Source of the DNA: Okapia johnstoni
Lineage: Eukaryota; Chordata; Mammalia; Artiodactyla; Giraffidae
Direction: 5' to 3'
Length of the DNA: 64,000 nucleotides
Assembly (NCBI GenBank): GCA_024291935.2
Contig: CM044309.1
Coordinates: 3,410,001 to 3,474,000 of the forward strand
The position numbers and the translations under genes are program-made. Below the pieces are notes generated by a model. That model was not told where the DNA came from, searched no databases, and worked only from the letters and a program-made list of their open reading frames with translations. The first letter of the stretch is position 1. Every line of letters begins with the position of its first letter. Of the stretch, positions 35,785 through 47,730 are shown piece by piece.

Positions 35785-36460
35785 TTGCTGTATAGTCAGA
35801 CTTAACACTAAAATACCCTTCCTAAAATTTAATCTGTATATTTAATTCCAATTCCATCAAAGACATATTTTATTTTTGGTTGATACCTCCAGTGCCATGC
35901 TGAATAGATGTAGTCATGGGAAATATACTTGGATTTTTTTTAATCACTGAGGGAAGAGCTTCAAGTTCTCATCTTTAAAATGATGTCTCGTTTGATTCTT
36001 TTCTCTCCTTTCTTGAGATTTCATTGACATTTAACACAGTGTAAGTCCCTTTAAGATATACAGTATGATGATTTGAAACAGGTTTATAGAAATCTACTCT
36101 GTTAAAGAACTGGAAAAGTGATTTAGAGTTTATTTTGAAGAGTGAAGTTGAGAGAAAAAAAAATCGAATACCAAAATGAGAAATGTTGGCATTGCAATAG
36201 AGAAAATTTGGGAAATATTTAATTATTGTGAGAATTTATATAAAGAGGCCTCATTTGTTGCGATGAGGACTTACAGTTCTTCCCTCGATGATTAAAAAAT
36301 AAATTCAAGTATATTTCCCGTGACTGCTTCTATTCAGCACAGCACTGGGAGTATCAACCAATTTCTTAAAAAAAAAATGTGCCTTTGATGGAATCTGAGT
36401 TAAACATACAGATTAAATTTTAGGAAGGGTATTTTAGTGTTAAGTCTACCCATACAGCAA
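35785..36460. repeat. Large inverted duplication, arms about 190 bp, spacer 290 bp
   Basis: Arm 35785-35972 and the reverse complement of arm 36263-36460 agree over nearly their whole length, for example ACTTAACACTAAAATACCC and AGTGTTAAGTC with AAGGGTATTTTAG, GGGAAATATACTTG and its complement at 36310, and CTAAAATTTAATCTGTAT. By eye the arms differ at a minority of positions plus small gaps. The arms weakly resemble an old L1 ORF2 segment. Confidence 0.85.
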
Positions 36461-36532
36461 AATTGTATAGTTAATAAATAGTATTGGTATATTGGGCCAT
36501 GCATCTATAAAAGGTCAGTTCTACAGTTCTGT

Positions 36533-38440
36533 TGTTGTTAGTCTTCAGTGACGAAGTTATCTCTGACTTTATGTGACCCCATGGACAGCAGCATTCCAGG
36601 CTCCCCTGTCCCTCACTATCTCCCGGAATTTGCTCAGATTTATGTCCATTGAGTCGGTGATGCTATCTAACCATCTCATCCTCTGCCCCACCCTCCACCT
36701 TTTGCCTTCAATCTTTCCCAGCATCAGGGTCTTTTTCAATGAGCCAGGTGGCCAAAGTATTGGAGCTTCAGTTCAGCATCAGTCCTTCCAATGAGTATTC
36801 AGAGTTGATATCCTTTAGGACTGACTGGTTTGATCTCTTTGCCTTCCAAGGGACTTTTCAAGAGTCTTCTCCAGCACCACAATTTGAATGTACCAGTTCT
36901 TCAGAAGTCAGCCTTCTTTGTGGTCCAACACTCACATCCATACATAGCTTTGACTATATGCACCTATGTCAAGAAGCAATGTCTCTGCTTTTTAATATAC
37001 TGTCTAGGTTTCTCATAGCTCTCCTTCCGAGGAGCTTGTGGTTTTGGGTTTTTTTTGTTTTTGTTTTTTTAATTTCATGGCTGCAGTCACCATCTGCAGT
37101 GCTTTGGAGCCCAAGAAAATAAAATCTGTCACTGCTTCCTCTTTTTCCCCTTGTTTGCTATGAAGTGATGGGACCAGATGCCATGATCTTAGTTTTCTGA
37201 ATGTTGAGTTTTAAGCCAGCTTTTTTCCTCTCCTTTTTCACCTTCATCGAGGGGCTCTTTAGTTCTTTTTCACTTTCTGCCATTAGAGTGGTATGATCTG
37301 CATATCTGAGGTTATTTAATATTTCTCTTGGCAATCTTGATTTCAGCTTGTGCTTCATCCAGCCCAGCATTTTGCAGATGTACTCTGCGTATGATTTAAA
37401 TAAGCAGGATGACAATATACAGCCTTGACGTGCTCCTTTCCCGATTTTGAACCAGTCCATTGTTCAACGTCTGCTTCTGTTACTTCTTCACTCACATACA
37501 GCTTTCTCAGGAGACAGGTAAAGTGGTCTGGTACTCCCATCTCTTTAAGAATTGTCCACAGTTTGTTGTGATCCACACAGTCAAAGGCTTTAGTGTAGTC
37601 AATGAAGTAGAAGTAGATGTCTTTCTGGACTTCCCTTGTTTTCCCTGTGATCGAACAAATGTTGGCAATTTGATCTCAAGTTCTTCTGCCTTTTCTAAAC
37701 CCAGCCTTTACATCTGGAAGTTCTTGGTTCACATACTGCTGAAGCCTAGCTTGAAGAATTTTGAGTATAACCTTGCTAGCATATGCGACGAGCACAATTG
37801 TACAATAGTTGAACATTCTTTGACACTGACTTTCTTTGGGATTGGAATGAAAAGTGATCTTTTTCAGTTCTGTGGCCACTGCTAAGTTTTTCAAATTTAC
37901 TGGCATACTGAGTGCAGCACTTTCACAGCATCATCTTTCAGGATTTTAAAGAGCTCAGCTGGAATCCTGTCACTTCTACTAGCTCTGTTTGTAGTGATGC
38001 TTCCTAAGGCCCACTTGGCTTCACACTCCAGGATGTTTGGCTCTAGGTGAGTGATCACACCATTGTGATTATCGGGGTCATTAAGACATTTTTTCTATAG
38101 CTCTTCTGTGTATTCTTGCCACCTCTTCTTAATCTCTTCTGCTTCTGTTAGGTCCCTACCATTTCTGCCCTTTATTGTGCCCATCTTTGCATGAAACGTT
38201 CCCTTGGTATCTCTAATTTTCTTGAAGAGATCTAGTGTTTCTCATTCTATTGTTTTTCTCTATTTCTTTGAATTGTTCATTTAAGAAGGCCTTCTTATCT
38301 CTCCTTGGTGTTCTCTGGAATTCTGCATTCAGTCGAGTATATCTTTCCCTTTCTCTCTTGCCTTGCATTTCTCTTCTTTTCTCAGCTATTAGTAAAGCTC
38401 CCTCAGACAACCTCCTGAAACAACCATTTCTTTTGAAATG
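36533..38440 (-). mobile_element. BovB LINE, antisense, 5' truncated and degraded
   Basis: The left end is the antisense 3' tail (GTTGTTGTTAGTCTTCAG, then CCATCTCATCCTCTG). The right end lies in the region before the reverse transcriptase. On the minus strand the frames at 37158-37460, 37355-37576, 37676-37906 and 38213-38443 cover RT pieces, in different frames because of several indels. Motif C reads YADH near 37295 instead of YADD, so a catalytic Asp is lost. Motif FRKGRRT is visible at about 37680. It is non-functional and more diverged than the copy at 57312. Confidence 0.92.
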
Positions 38441-38779
38441 CAAGAGGGCAAATTCTATCTCTAAACAAGTAATGAAAGCAAACCAGAAGACTATAAAAAT
38501 TTAGTGAAGATTAATTATTCAAGTATTAAAAGGTTAATTAGTAACATTTTAAAAAGATAGAGGAATGTATATTAATGAAGACATGAAATCCAAATGGCTT
38601 AAAGAAAAATATTAATGTATTATTTGATTTCATAGGAATAAAAATGCCTTGCTGATGAAAGTCACCATAGAACCAAGATACAAAGAGAATCCTAGAAGAT
38701 ACTTAAATAAAATAAAGAATTACTGTGGTTCTTGTGCAAAGAGCAACTAAAAATTGATAAGAAAAATACAACGAATTTG
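38441..38779. other. AT-rich sequence, possibly old L1
   Basis: Some phrases (AAAATGCCTTGCTGATGAAAG) hint at sense L1 ORF2 but not firmly. Confidence 0.3.
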
Positions 38780-39090
38780 GTTTAAAGGAATAGTTGATGT
38801 ATGGCAAAAACCATCAAAATATTGTAAAGAAATTATCCTCCAATTAAAATAAGTAAGCATATGTTTTTAAAAGAAATAGACAAATAGTGTTAGCAAGCAA
38901 TTCAAAGGAAGGCAAAGCATATGGATAATAAATATAGGAAATGATGCTAACAATCTATTAGTATAGAAATGTAAAGGGAAATAACAGTGAGCTACCATTT
39001 CACCCTTCATGTTGGTAAAAAGTAAACTTTTAATAATTATTGCTTTTGTGGGAATGGAAGAATTGGCACCCTCAAACCTCAAATGTCTTT
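38780..39090 (+). repeat. L1 fragments, sense
   Basis: 38790-38870 resembles a bovine L1 3' terminus (ATTGTAAAGAAATTATCCTCC AATTAAAATAA). 38871-39090 resembles L1 ORF2 end (GGAAATGATGCTAACAATC, AGTGAGCTACCATTTCACCC, GTGGGAATGGAAG). Order suggests two separate pieces. Confidence 0.5.
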
Positions 39091-39099
39091 GGAACTGTG

Positions 39100-39237
39100 T
39101 GTGTGTTAGTTGCTTAGTCGTGTCTGACTCTTTGCAACCCCATGGACTGTAGCCCGCCAGGATCCTCTGTCCATGGGGATTCTCCAGGCAAGACTACTGG
39201 AGTGGGTTGCCATTTCCTCCTCCAGGGGATCTTCCCT
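39100..39237 (-). mobile_element. Bov-A SINE, antisense
   Basis: TTAGTTGCTTAGTCGTGTCTG to CCTCCTCCAGGGGATCTTCCC; the tRNA head is absent. Confidence 0.88.
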
Positions 39238-40227
39238 GTAAGTACTAAATTTTGAAGTTAATATCACCATATCTAATAAAAATTAAACTACAAATATAAT
39301 TTTGCTCAGTAATCACTTTTGATAATTTTTCTGCATAACAAAAATGCCAATATAGTCAGCGTCGCACACATGTGCTAAGTCACTCCAGTTGTGTCCGACT
39401 CTTCATGACCCTGTGGACAGTAGCACATACAAGCACCAAACATTTTTAAATTATGTATTTATATGGCAAAAGTCAAGAAGTTTTTGCATGGTAATTGTAT
39501 AAGGGACTAGTTGAACAAGATATATTAACATTTAATTTTGTTGTAGAAAATATTATGCAAGATTTAAAAAGAATGAATAACTGACCTGATATTTGTACTG
39601 ACCTGAAAAGATGTCCATATTGTATTGCTAAGTAACATACACAAGTTGCAAATAATGTGTGTAATGTGACACTCAAATGTGTTAGGTGGGTTGCAGCATA
39701 TGCAGAGACAAACAGACACACACACACACATACATACACACCAAATAAAGCTGTATTAAGTTTCAAATGTAGCTCGTCAAAGATAGTCAATACAGAGAAG
39801 GGGTAGAGTTAAGCTTGAAATAGAATAAATAGAAACCATAAGGGAAATTCGTTAGCATTTCAACAATAGCTGCTTGGTAGTAAAGTTTAAGAGGCAAGGT
39901 TCATAACAATGTTGACAACAGTACATTATGCATGGGAATCACCGAATATATGGTAGCTACTTTTATTTTGCCATTTTCACTCATGTATAATTATCATTAT
40001 GTGTTTGTTTTTCTATTTTGTGAATCTTCTTTATATTTGTTAGTGTATTGTGATATAGAATTCCATGATTATTATTTAAGTCTTAGTGGTGACAAAGTTA
40101 ACATTGATTAAATTGACCATGACATTAGAATGATACTATTCTCTGCAACTTCTGATTTGTTTCTCTGCATCATTGTTATTTTCCTGTTACGACCAACTCT
40201 GTTCCAACTAGATCATCCTGCTGTCAC
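39238..40227. other. AT-rich sequence with a Bov-A fragment and a CA repeat
   Basis: 39365-39430 is a short antisense Bov-A piece (GTGCTAAGTCACTCCAG, GTGTCCGACTC). A (CA)n run with TA breaks occupies 39714-39741. The rest is unassigned. Confidence 0.7.
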
Positions 40228-40447
40228 TAATATCCTAAGTGTTTACTGTGTGCCCAGGGATTGTAATAATTGCCTTCACCTCCTTTCCAGATTTATGAGA
40301 AAAGTGGTGTCATTATTCCAGTTTTACAGAGAGGGTAAACAAAGGTGAAGGAAGGTAAATATCTTCCTCAAACACATACAAGTGATAGGAAGTTGTGCTC
40401 CATCTGAACCACGGCCCTCTGACTCCAGAGTTAGTGCTTTTAGTTCT
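40228..40447 (-). repeat. MIR SINE, antisense
   Basis: TCATTATTCCAGTTTTACAGA, GGTAAATATCTTCCTCAAAC and CCCTCTGACTCCAGAGTTAG match antisense MIR in order. Confidence 0.75.
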
Positions 40448-40530
40448 GTTATTGCCTCCATGTTTATAACTTGATTCATAGTAAATTGGATTTTTCCAAG
40501 TGTTATCTACTTCATTAATTAGTGTATATA

Positions 40531-40724
40531 CGCGTGCATGCTCAGTCTGTCCAACTCTTTGTGACCCACCAGGCTCCTCTGTCCTTGGAATTTCCAGGCA
40601 AGAATACTGGAATGGTTGCCATTCCCTGCTCCAGGGGATCTTCCCAACCCAGGGATGAAACCCTCATCTCTTGTGTCTCCTGCACTGGCAAGTGGATTCT
40701 TTACCAGTGTGCCACATGGGAAGA
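40531..40724 (-). mobile_element. Bov-tA SINE, antisense
   Basis: GCTCAGTCTGTCCAACTCTT to ACCAGTGTGCCACATGGGAAG; it has small internal deletions. Confidence 0.9.
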
Positions 40725-42440
40725 CATGTTTATAATTCACATTATCATTTTCTAAAGCACTACTAATCAAAGTATTTTCTGAAGTATGAGGTTGTTAGAT
40801 TTTTTCAGATTTGGGAATATATTTGGTTATGCTAAATGAAATAGTGATTTTTCTTATGACAAGGGTGTTAAGTAGCTTTTCTAAATCTAATTAGAATTAA
40901 AAGTGGTCTTGAAATTTAGGTTAAATAATAAATTTAGTTACAGTAGACTAATTTCCAGTTACTTTGTATTTTGCCCCTCCAAAAAAAAGACAAATGCACA
41001 AAAAATAAATCTACATGCATAAGATACCCATACTATTTGTGACTTTTAAATACTTTAGTTGAGCTAGAATATAAGTAAAAATTTACCTGGTTGAAATATC
41101 ATTTTTAGATTGAATCCTTTCAACCTAAATCAATCTGCTCTTTAAACTTTCATGATACCTGATATTTTGTTTTTTTCTGAAGATAACAAAGGAAATATGT
41201 CTCCATATCCAAAATCTGTCACAAGGCAAAGCTCAATTTAACTAAAAATTGTGTATACTTATATAATCAGAGAAAAGCTGTCATGTAACTGGTATTTATT
41301 TAGAAACCACTGTTCTTTGAAAAAAGTGTCTGAAATATACAGTAGAACTGTTTTTTTTTTTCTTTCCATTGACCTGGTAAATTAATGATAGTGGTGTTGG
41401 TATTGTCCTTCTCTATTTCTACTCTACACTTTCTCTGCTCCATCTCTTTTTTCTTAAAGAAAAACAGAAATGTTCTAGAATTACTAAAATAGTGTCCCCA
41501 AAAGCTATTTATCCATTAAATCTAGAAATATAGTTATTTAAGCTTAAGGTTCTGTTTTGATTGATTCTTACTAACCTCAAGTGCACTGAATTAAATTAAA
41601 TCTCAGTTCATGAGACAGGGGCATCATTGGTCCATGCGTGACCCATTTTACTCTAATTAATTATTTAATTATCAGACACTGAAATCTAATTATGAATTCT
41701 TCAAATGTGAGTTCTCAGGAAAGCAGTATGTAGAAACTGTGGCTGGGCAGGACAAACTAATAGCTTTCCAGTCTGAAATGCAGGCTGCGGCGTCTGGTTA
41801 GTATCTTGCAATTAGGAGGACACACAAAGTCCGCCTATGTACAAAGTATATTAATTTGCCATCAAGGATGGATAGTCAAGTCTCATTAAACACGTAGGGC
41901 TTTTCTTTGCCCCTTTGTTTCTCTGTGACCCAGGAGATAAGCTCCAGTGACTTTTACAGCTAACAGGTTTATTTTTCCCTCCAATAGCAGGGCACATGTA
42001 TGGCACAGAGAAAGTCTTGCCCTGTGTTCATATAGGTGAGTTCTAGCCAACGACTTTGGACCCTGGCATAGACAGTTACAAGGCATTTCCTTGGGTTTAT
42101 GTTTCACACAGTAATTATTAAGTCCCAGATAACAGTATACTTCACTGTTAGCCAAAAGAGAATGGTAGGTTTTACCTCTGCAAGGCCTTGTATACAAAGC
42201 TAATCCGTTTTAAGGAGGGAAATTAAGGACATATTTCATCGTTGATACTTGACAGTACATTGATGACTGATATTTCCAAGACTCTGTATCAAAGAATTTA
42301 AATAAACGCTTACTAACATGATGCGTTAGAGTCTACGTGCTCTTGTCACTATCATTGTAAAGTGAAATGATTCAGAGAAAAAAATTAAAAGAAGGTATGT
42401 TAGGTCTATGGGAAAGATCTTATAGAACTTCAGAAACACT
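40725..42440. other. Unique AT-rich sequence
   Basis: Nothing recognised. The minus frame at 41886-42197 (103 residues) has no domain or family that I can name. Confidence 0.4.
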
Positions 42441-42603
42441 ACTTTTTTTTAATTAGTTTATTTTCTATTCTTTAACTTTACAATATTGTATTTGTTTTAC
42501 TATACATTGACATGAATCCACCATGGATGTACATGTTTTCCCCTTCCAGAACCCCTCTTCCACCTCCCTCCCCATTCCATCCCTCCGGGTCATCCTGGTA
42601 GAA
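42441..42603 (-). repeat. Bovine L1 3' UTR fragment, antisense
   Basis: ACTTTACAATATTGTATTTG, ACATGAATCCACCATGGATG and CCTCCCTCCCCATTCCATCC match the antisense 3' UTR of young ruminant L1. Confidence 0.75.
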
Positions 42604-43389
42604 TGGAATTCTCATACAATATGATGTTCAGGTTTGCACAACTTGAGAAGAAAACAAGATCCTTAAATTTGTGAACGAGGTAAACACTTCTCCAAGTGCT
42701 TGAGATCTCCACTGAAGTTACAGTGAATGAGTTAGTCTAGTGGTTTATACTAAAATGCATCACAAACAGAAAGAGCATTGTATAACATAATTGCTCAGTT
42801 AGGTGTTTAACTGGTCCCTAGTACTCAACTCTGTAGCTACATGATCAGTATCACTGGATATCTGAACCTTAGTTGGTTTCCGTGTAGCAGCACCAGAGTT
42901 ACAAGTCCCATATACTTCGTGAGGTTTAAGAATCAGTGAGATAATAGTAATTAAGCATTTTGTTTAGTTTAAATAAAAACATTGAAGGGAAATGCAGTGT
43001 GACACATATGCCGATCATTAACATTTATTAATGAGTACGATATGCTAAGTACTGCACAGGTTATCTGTAATATTTTTAAACAGGATTTTTCAAAGTTTTG
43101 TGATTGAGTTTTAGCTAATAAAAAATATGAGCCGTTTTACTCAGAGGAAACCAAAAATGCAAAGAAGTTATATATTTGCTTTCGGTTATGTTTCTCAAGC
43201 TACTGTTACTTCTTTTGTACCAGGTTGACGATGCATTATACAAATTCTAATAATAAAGGAGTTTAAACTAAAGTAGACATATTTTATAAAATTTAAGAAT
43301 CAATTGTAAGAAGGATAAATATCCATAAACATGTTAGATGAACATGAATGTGATTCTGGTTGATAAATAAATTTGGGATTCCCAAAATA
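42604..43389. other. Unique AT-rich sequence
   Basis: Nothing recognised. Confidence 0.45.
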
Positions 43390-43487
43390 TTTTTCTACTT
43401 ACACATTTGTTTGCCAAAAATTTTAGAACAAAAAATCGTTTTTCTATGTACACATTTGTTTGCCAAAATTTTTTTGAACAAAATAAA
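43390..43487. repeat. Two-copy tandem repeat, 49-bp period
   Basis: Units at 43390 and 43439 share TTTTTCTA, then ACACATTTGTTTGCCAAAA and GAACAAAA, with a few differences. Confidence 0.9.
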
Positions 43488-43656
43488 CATATATAGCATG
43501 TTGATTACACATATATATTACATTGCAATAGGCATTTGGTTGGAGAAAGAGAAATTTCTAACAACAATGTATTTTATGCTACAGTTTAAAGAGGTAGGGG
43601 TTATCTGCATGGATGGACACTCCTTTTGATATACAGGTCACTGGTGTTGATGCCAG
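43488..43656. other. Unique sequence
   Basis: Nothing recognised. Confidence 0.4.
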
Positions 43657-43872
43657 ACCTTCCCAGGTGGGACAGTAGTAAAGACTCCACCTGATAATGC
43701 AAGAAACGCAGGAGATGTGGGTTTGATTCCTGGGTTGGGAAAATCCCCTGGATTAGGAAATGATCAGCCACTCCAGTATTCTTGCCTGGAAAATTCCAGG
43801 GACAGAGGAGCCCTGCTGTAGTTCATGGGGTCACAGAGACCTACACAACTGAGCAAGTGAGCATGCACATAT
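43657..43872 (+). mobile_element. Bov-tA SINE, sense, older copy
   Basis: CTTCCCAGGTGGGACAGTAG head and a diverged Bov-A body to ACACAACTGAGCAAGTGAGC. Confidence 0.87.
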
Positions 43873-44016
43873 AAGAATTGACACTAGTGCTCCAGACCGT
43901 TCTTTAAGGGACAGGATCCTCTCAGAATAAGAAGGGATTGCGTGCATTTGAGCTGCTCTGCTTCCTTATCAAATCCTCCAGTACTGAAATGTTTGAGATG
44001 AGCTGTGCTGCTGAAT

Positions 44017-44170
44017 GAAGCTTAGTAGCATAAGGGCCTGCAATGAGGCCCGCTGGTCTGAATTCGGATTCCACCGTTTTGTAGCTGTGTCACTTCAGAC
44101 AAGTTCACCTTCATGTGCCTCATTTGGGTGATCAGTGAAATGTGAGTAGTACTGCTTGCTTGCTATGCGT
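44017..44170 (+). repeat. MIR SINE, sense
   Basis: CTGGTCTGAATTCGGATTCC, TTGTAGCTGTGTCACTTCAG and TTCATGTGCCTCATTTGGGTG follow the MIR core. Confidence 0.7.
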
Positions 44171-44951
44171 TTTTAACTTTGGAGTAGTTTATTGACTGCC
44201 TGGGAGAGTCTCTGACAAACGTGGGGGCCCACCACATGGCAGCTGTCAGTAACCCAGCAGAGACCAACAGGATGAAATCTGGATAAAACCTTGACAGTTC
44301 ACTTGGTTCTGTTTGTTTTTTTTCCCCCTTGGTTGCTCTTTTTTTTTTTTCTCCCTTCTTAATTTTCAGTCATCAAAAAGCTTTTCTTCTACGTCTTAAT
44401 TTTTTGTTGGTTTGTCTCATTTCAATGCTTAGAGGTTGTAACTTATGACCAACACACCCAACTTCATGGTGCCCCTCTACACTGTCTACATGTACCAAGC
44501 AAAACATGTGTAAGCACTAATATTGTTGAAGTGTTACTTTTTTAAGAGTTTAAAATGTGCATAATGACTGAAGGTAATAAGGATTTGTTTTCCACTGACT
44601 TTCGGTCCTTATATCAATGCCTTATTAGTGAAGAGACTTACCAACCAGAAGAGAGTGTTTAACAAGTGGTGAATGTCTATGGGGGATGTTACTACTGACT
44701 CACTGAGGTCTGTACTCCAAAATGCACAAACTCACGATCTGGAACAATTTCTTGGACATCCTTCTCTGAGGTTTGAAATCAGGGAATGTGATATCTTGTT
44801 ACGTTTAGACAAGGTTTCAGTAATTTTGTTTTTTTAAATGATGCATAAATTCTAAATTAACTTTCTTGTTGATAATCACATAATAGATATAAATTAATAG
44901 TTTCATAAAATGTAAAATATGGGAGAAAATTAATATTGATGAAAGCATATT
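44171..44951. other. Unique sequence with T-rich runs
   Basis: T/C tracts at 44313-44356. Nothing else recognised. Confidence 0.5.
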
Positions 44952-45180
44952 AGGCTTCCCAGATGGTACTAGTGGTAAAGTACCCATCTGCCAATGCAGG
45001 AGCCATATGAGACGTGGGTTCGATCCCTGGGTCAGAAAGATCCCCTGGAGGAAGGCGTGGCCACCCACTCCGGTATTCTTGCCTGGAGAATTCCATGGAT
45101 AGAGGAGCCGGTCAGGTTACAGTCTATAGGGCTGCACAGAGTCGGACATGCCTAAAGTGACAGAGAACACACATGCACAC
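44952..45180 (+). mobile_element. Bov-tA SINE, sense
   Basis: AGGCTTCCCAGATGGTACTAG head to GAGTCGGACATGCCTAAAGTG and an (AC)-rich tail. Confidence 0.9.
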
Positions 45181-46443
45181 ATTTAATATAAACTCCTTCT
45201 TTGAAGATCAGAGATACCAATGTGCCACACCCAGCTAAGGCTCTTGACTTAACTTTAGCTTTACAAAGCAAGGAAATACAATGCTGCATCTAAAAATAAC
45301 AGCATACTTGGGAGTTTACTATCATTGCCATGTCATAAACACTAATAATGCGGTAAGATCTTCTGACTGTTTGGTTTTCTTCGATCTGCTAGTGTTTTTA
45401 AAATTTAACAGTGGTCATCACTTTTCTGGCTCTAAGAATAGGTATTATGAGCCTTTATCCAAATTTTAAGCAGCCTTTGCGCTGTGTGTGGATTGCAGTC
45501 TACAGATGTGGGCTACTCCAGAAAATACACAGGGTTTTGAATATGTTTGCATTATTATAGATGAGGAAGTCCTTTGGAGAACCCCTAGAATTCTAGCAGA
45601 TGGTCCTCTAGAAGTGGCTGTTACATGTAAAGTGTTTTATAGAAGTCAGAGATAATCAGATAACACTACAGTTTAATGCCCAATGAATATGCAATAGGTA
45701 AGAAAGTATCAGCACTCTTTTAAAAGTCATTTTGGCTTCTGGATTCTCAAGCCTATAAAATCTACTTATGTATTAACAATATCTATGTTTTTCTGTACAA
45801 ATATTTGCAAAGTTGTGGACCTTACTGCTTGTGTTTATGACTCTATGTGACATTCAATTTTATTTTACTGAATAATCTACACAGTTATCATCTAAACAAT
45901 AGCTACACAGGAATAGCTATTACTTCTAAATATACTTTAGTAAAATGCAGGCTTTTTCTTTATACAATGGAGGGAACTAGTCCCCGGCCAATTTTTTTTT
46001 AATAGCGCTTCTTTCCTGTTTGAATCTATTGTGTATTGTGGGTGTTAAGTGTTTTCAGAGAGAGGAATGTGTTTACACACCATTTTAAAATAATGAGATC
46101 CATTCCAAATATAGAATTGCATGTCTCTTAATCCAGACTGAGTACATATTCCTTTCAATGCTGTTCATGAAAATTGTGAAGATGTTTAAAAACACGTATT
46201 ATTAACAATAATAATCTAAAACATTTCCACATGTCTCTGACTCTTAGAATTGTGCTTTTTCTCTCCAAAAGCATGATAATCCCTGCCATACATCCCTGTG
46301 TATTTCAATCTAGTTTACATATATATTTAATTAATCTAAACTCTTCTATTTGATTTAGATGCTTTGCTACTGCCTTAAAGGACAGTAATCATGCTGCATG
46401 TATAGGACATTTATATATGGAATAAATTTTAAGTTGAAAATTC
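45181..46443. other. Unique AT-rich sequence
   Basis: Nothing recognised. Confidence 0.45.
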
Positions 46444-46453
46444 TGTGTGTATA

Positions 46454-46486
<33 letters not shown>
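46444..46486. repeat. (TG)n microsatellite
   Basis: TG run with two TATA breaks at its start. Confidence 0.95.
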
Positions 46487-46508
46487 ACAATATATAGTAT
46501 GAATATAT

Positions 46509-46730
46509 AGTCCCAGGTGGGGCTAATGGTAAAGAACCCATCTGCCAATTCAGGAGACAAAAGAGATGTGGGTTTTTTCTCTGGGTTGGAAAGATCGCCT
46601 GGAGAAGAAAATGGCAACCCACTCCAGTATTCTTGCCTGGAAAATCCCATGGACAGAGGAGCCTGGCAGGCTACAGTCCATAGGGTAGCAAAGAGTCAGA
46701 CATGACTAAGCAACTAACACTTTCACTTTC
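46509..46730 (+). mobile_element. Bov-tA SINE, sense
   Basis: TCCCAGGTGGGGCTAATGG head, Bov-A body and tail ACTAAGCAACTAACACTTTC. Confidence 0.9.
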
Positions 46731-47509
46731 ATACAGCATCTCAGACTTGTAGGAGAAATTTCCAATATATATGTTCAAAAAGAGCCCTGACCAACGGTAT
46801 TACTTGAGTACATGAAATGACACTTCGGATGAAACTTGGATCTGCATAGTCACTGTGGTTCCTCTGCAGGCTATTGCAGACTTTGCTTGCAAAATCAAGG
46901 ACTCGAGGAGAAGATACATAAAACATGAAAGTCATTTCTGAAAGTGTATGTACAGACCAAAACACCAGAACTTCTATAGCACCAGGTCCTTATGTATATG
47001 TCAGAGATGTTTAAGGGCTAGGTCATAATACCAGAGGCAAGATACCTGTCCAATCACAATTGCTCAAGAATACACCATAAATATCAACCAAGGCTGTGGT
47101 GTGGCATTTGTTCATTAAAACATCTCCAGTATGTTGATTCACAAGAAAACCTTTTGAGAACAATATGCTGACTTTAATATTGCAATGATCTCAGATGCAA
47201 TATTCTCTGAAGCTGTGTCATATCTCTAGAGTGCCCTGCAAAAGCACTTTGGGAAATACTTCGTGTAAAGCGTTAGATATCAGAGTTCAAATCCAGCCTC
47301 AGAGAAGTTATCAGATTACCAGAACATTGTCTGATAATCTGGAAGCATTCAAACGGGAGATGTAAATTATCCTTGACTCAACACTATGTACCTGAAAGTG
47401 GATAAATACTATATTTACTGAAAAACAATAGTCCTGGGCATGAATTTCTAACTTATCTCTATGTTTGGAATAATAACTCAGCTAACATCTTTTAATCAAT
47501 TCTTATGTG
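46731..47509. other. Unique sequence
   Basis: Nothing recognised. Confidence 0.45.
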
Positions 47510-47690
47510 GCAAATATTGGATGCATTTAGTGTTTTACTATGCTTAAGCCTCTTAAGAAGCGTATCAGTAGTTGGTATTGTTATTTCTAAATTTCGGATA
47601 GGACAAGAGCATTAGAGGTTAAATAACTGCTCAAAGTTACTCATCCAAAAGGAAGCAGAGTTAAGACTGGAAGCCTTGTTTGTATAACTC
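47510..47690 (-). repeat. MIR SINE, antisense
   Basis: GCATTAGAGGTTAAATAACTG then CTCAAAGTTACTCATCC and GCAGAGTTAAGACTGGAAGCC are antisense MIR phrases. Confidence 0.65.
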
Positions 47691-47730
47691 TAGTAACATC
47701 CTTCTTTAAAAGATGGATTTATTCCTCAAG

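Noticed and set aside
41886..42197. 103-residue minus frame with several Cys
   Set aside because: No zinc-binding spacing, no homology, no splice sites; length is within what chance frames give in 64 kb.
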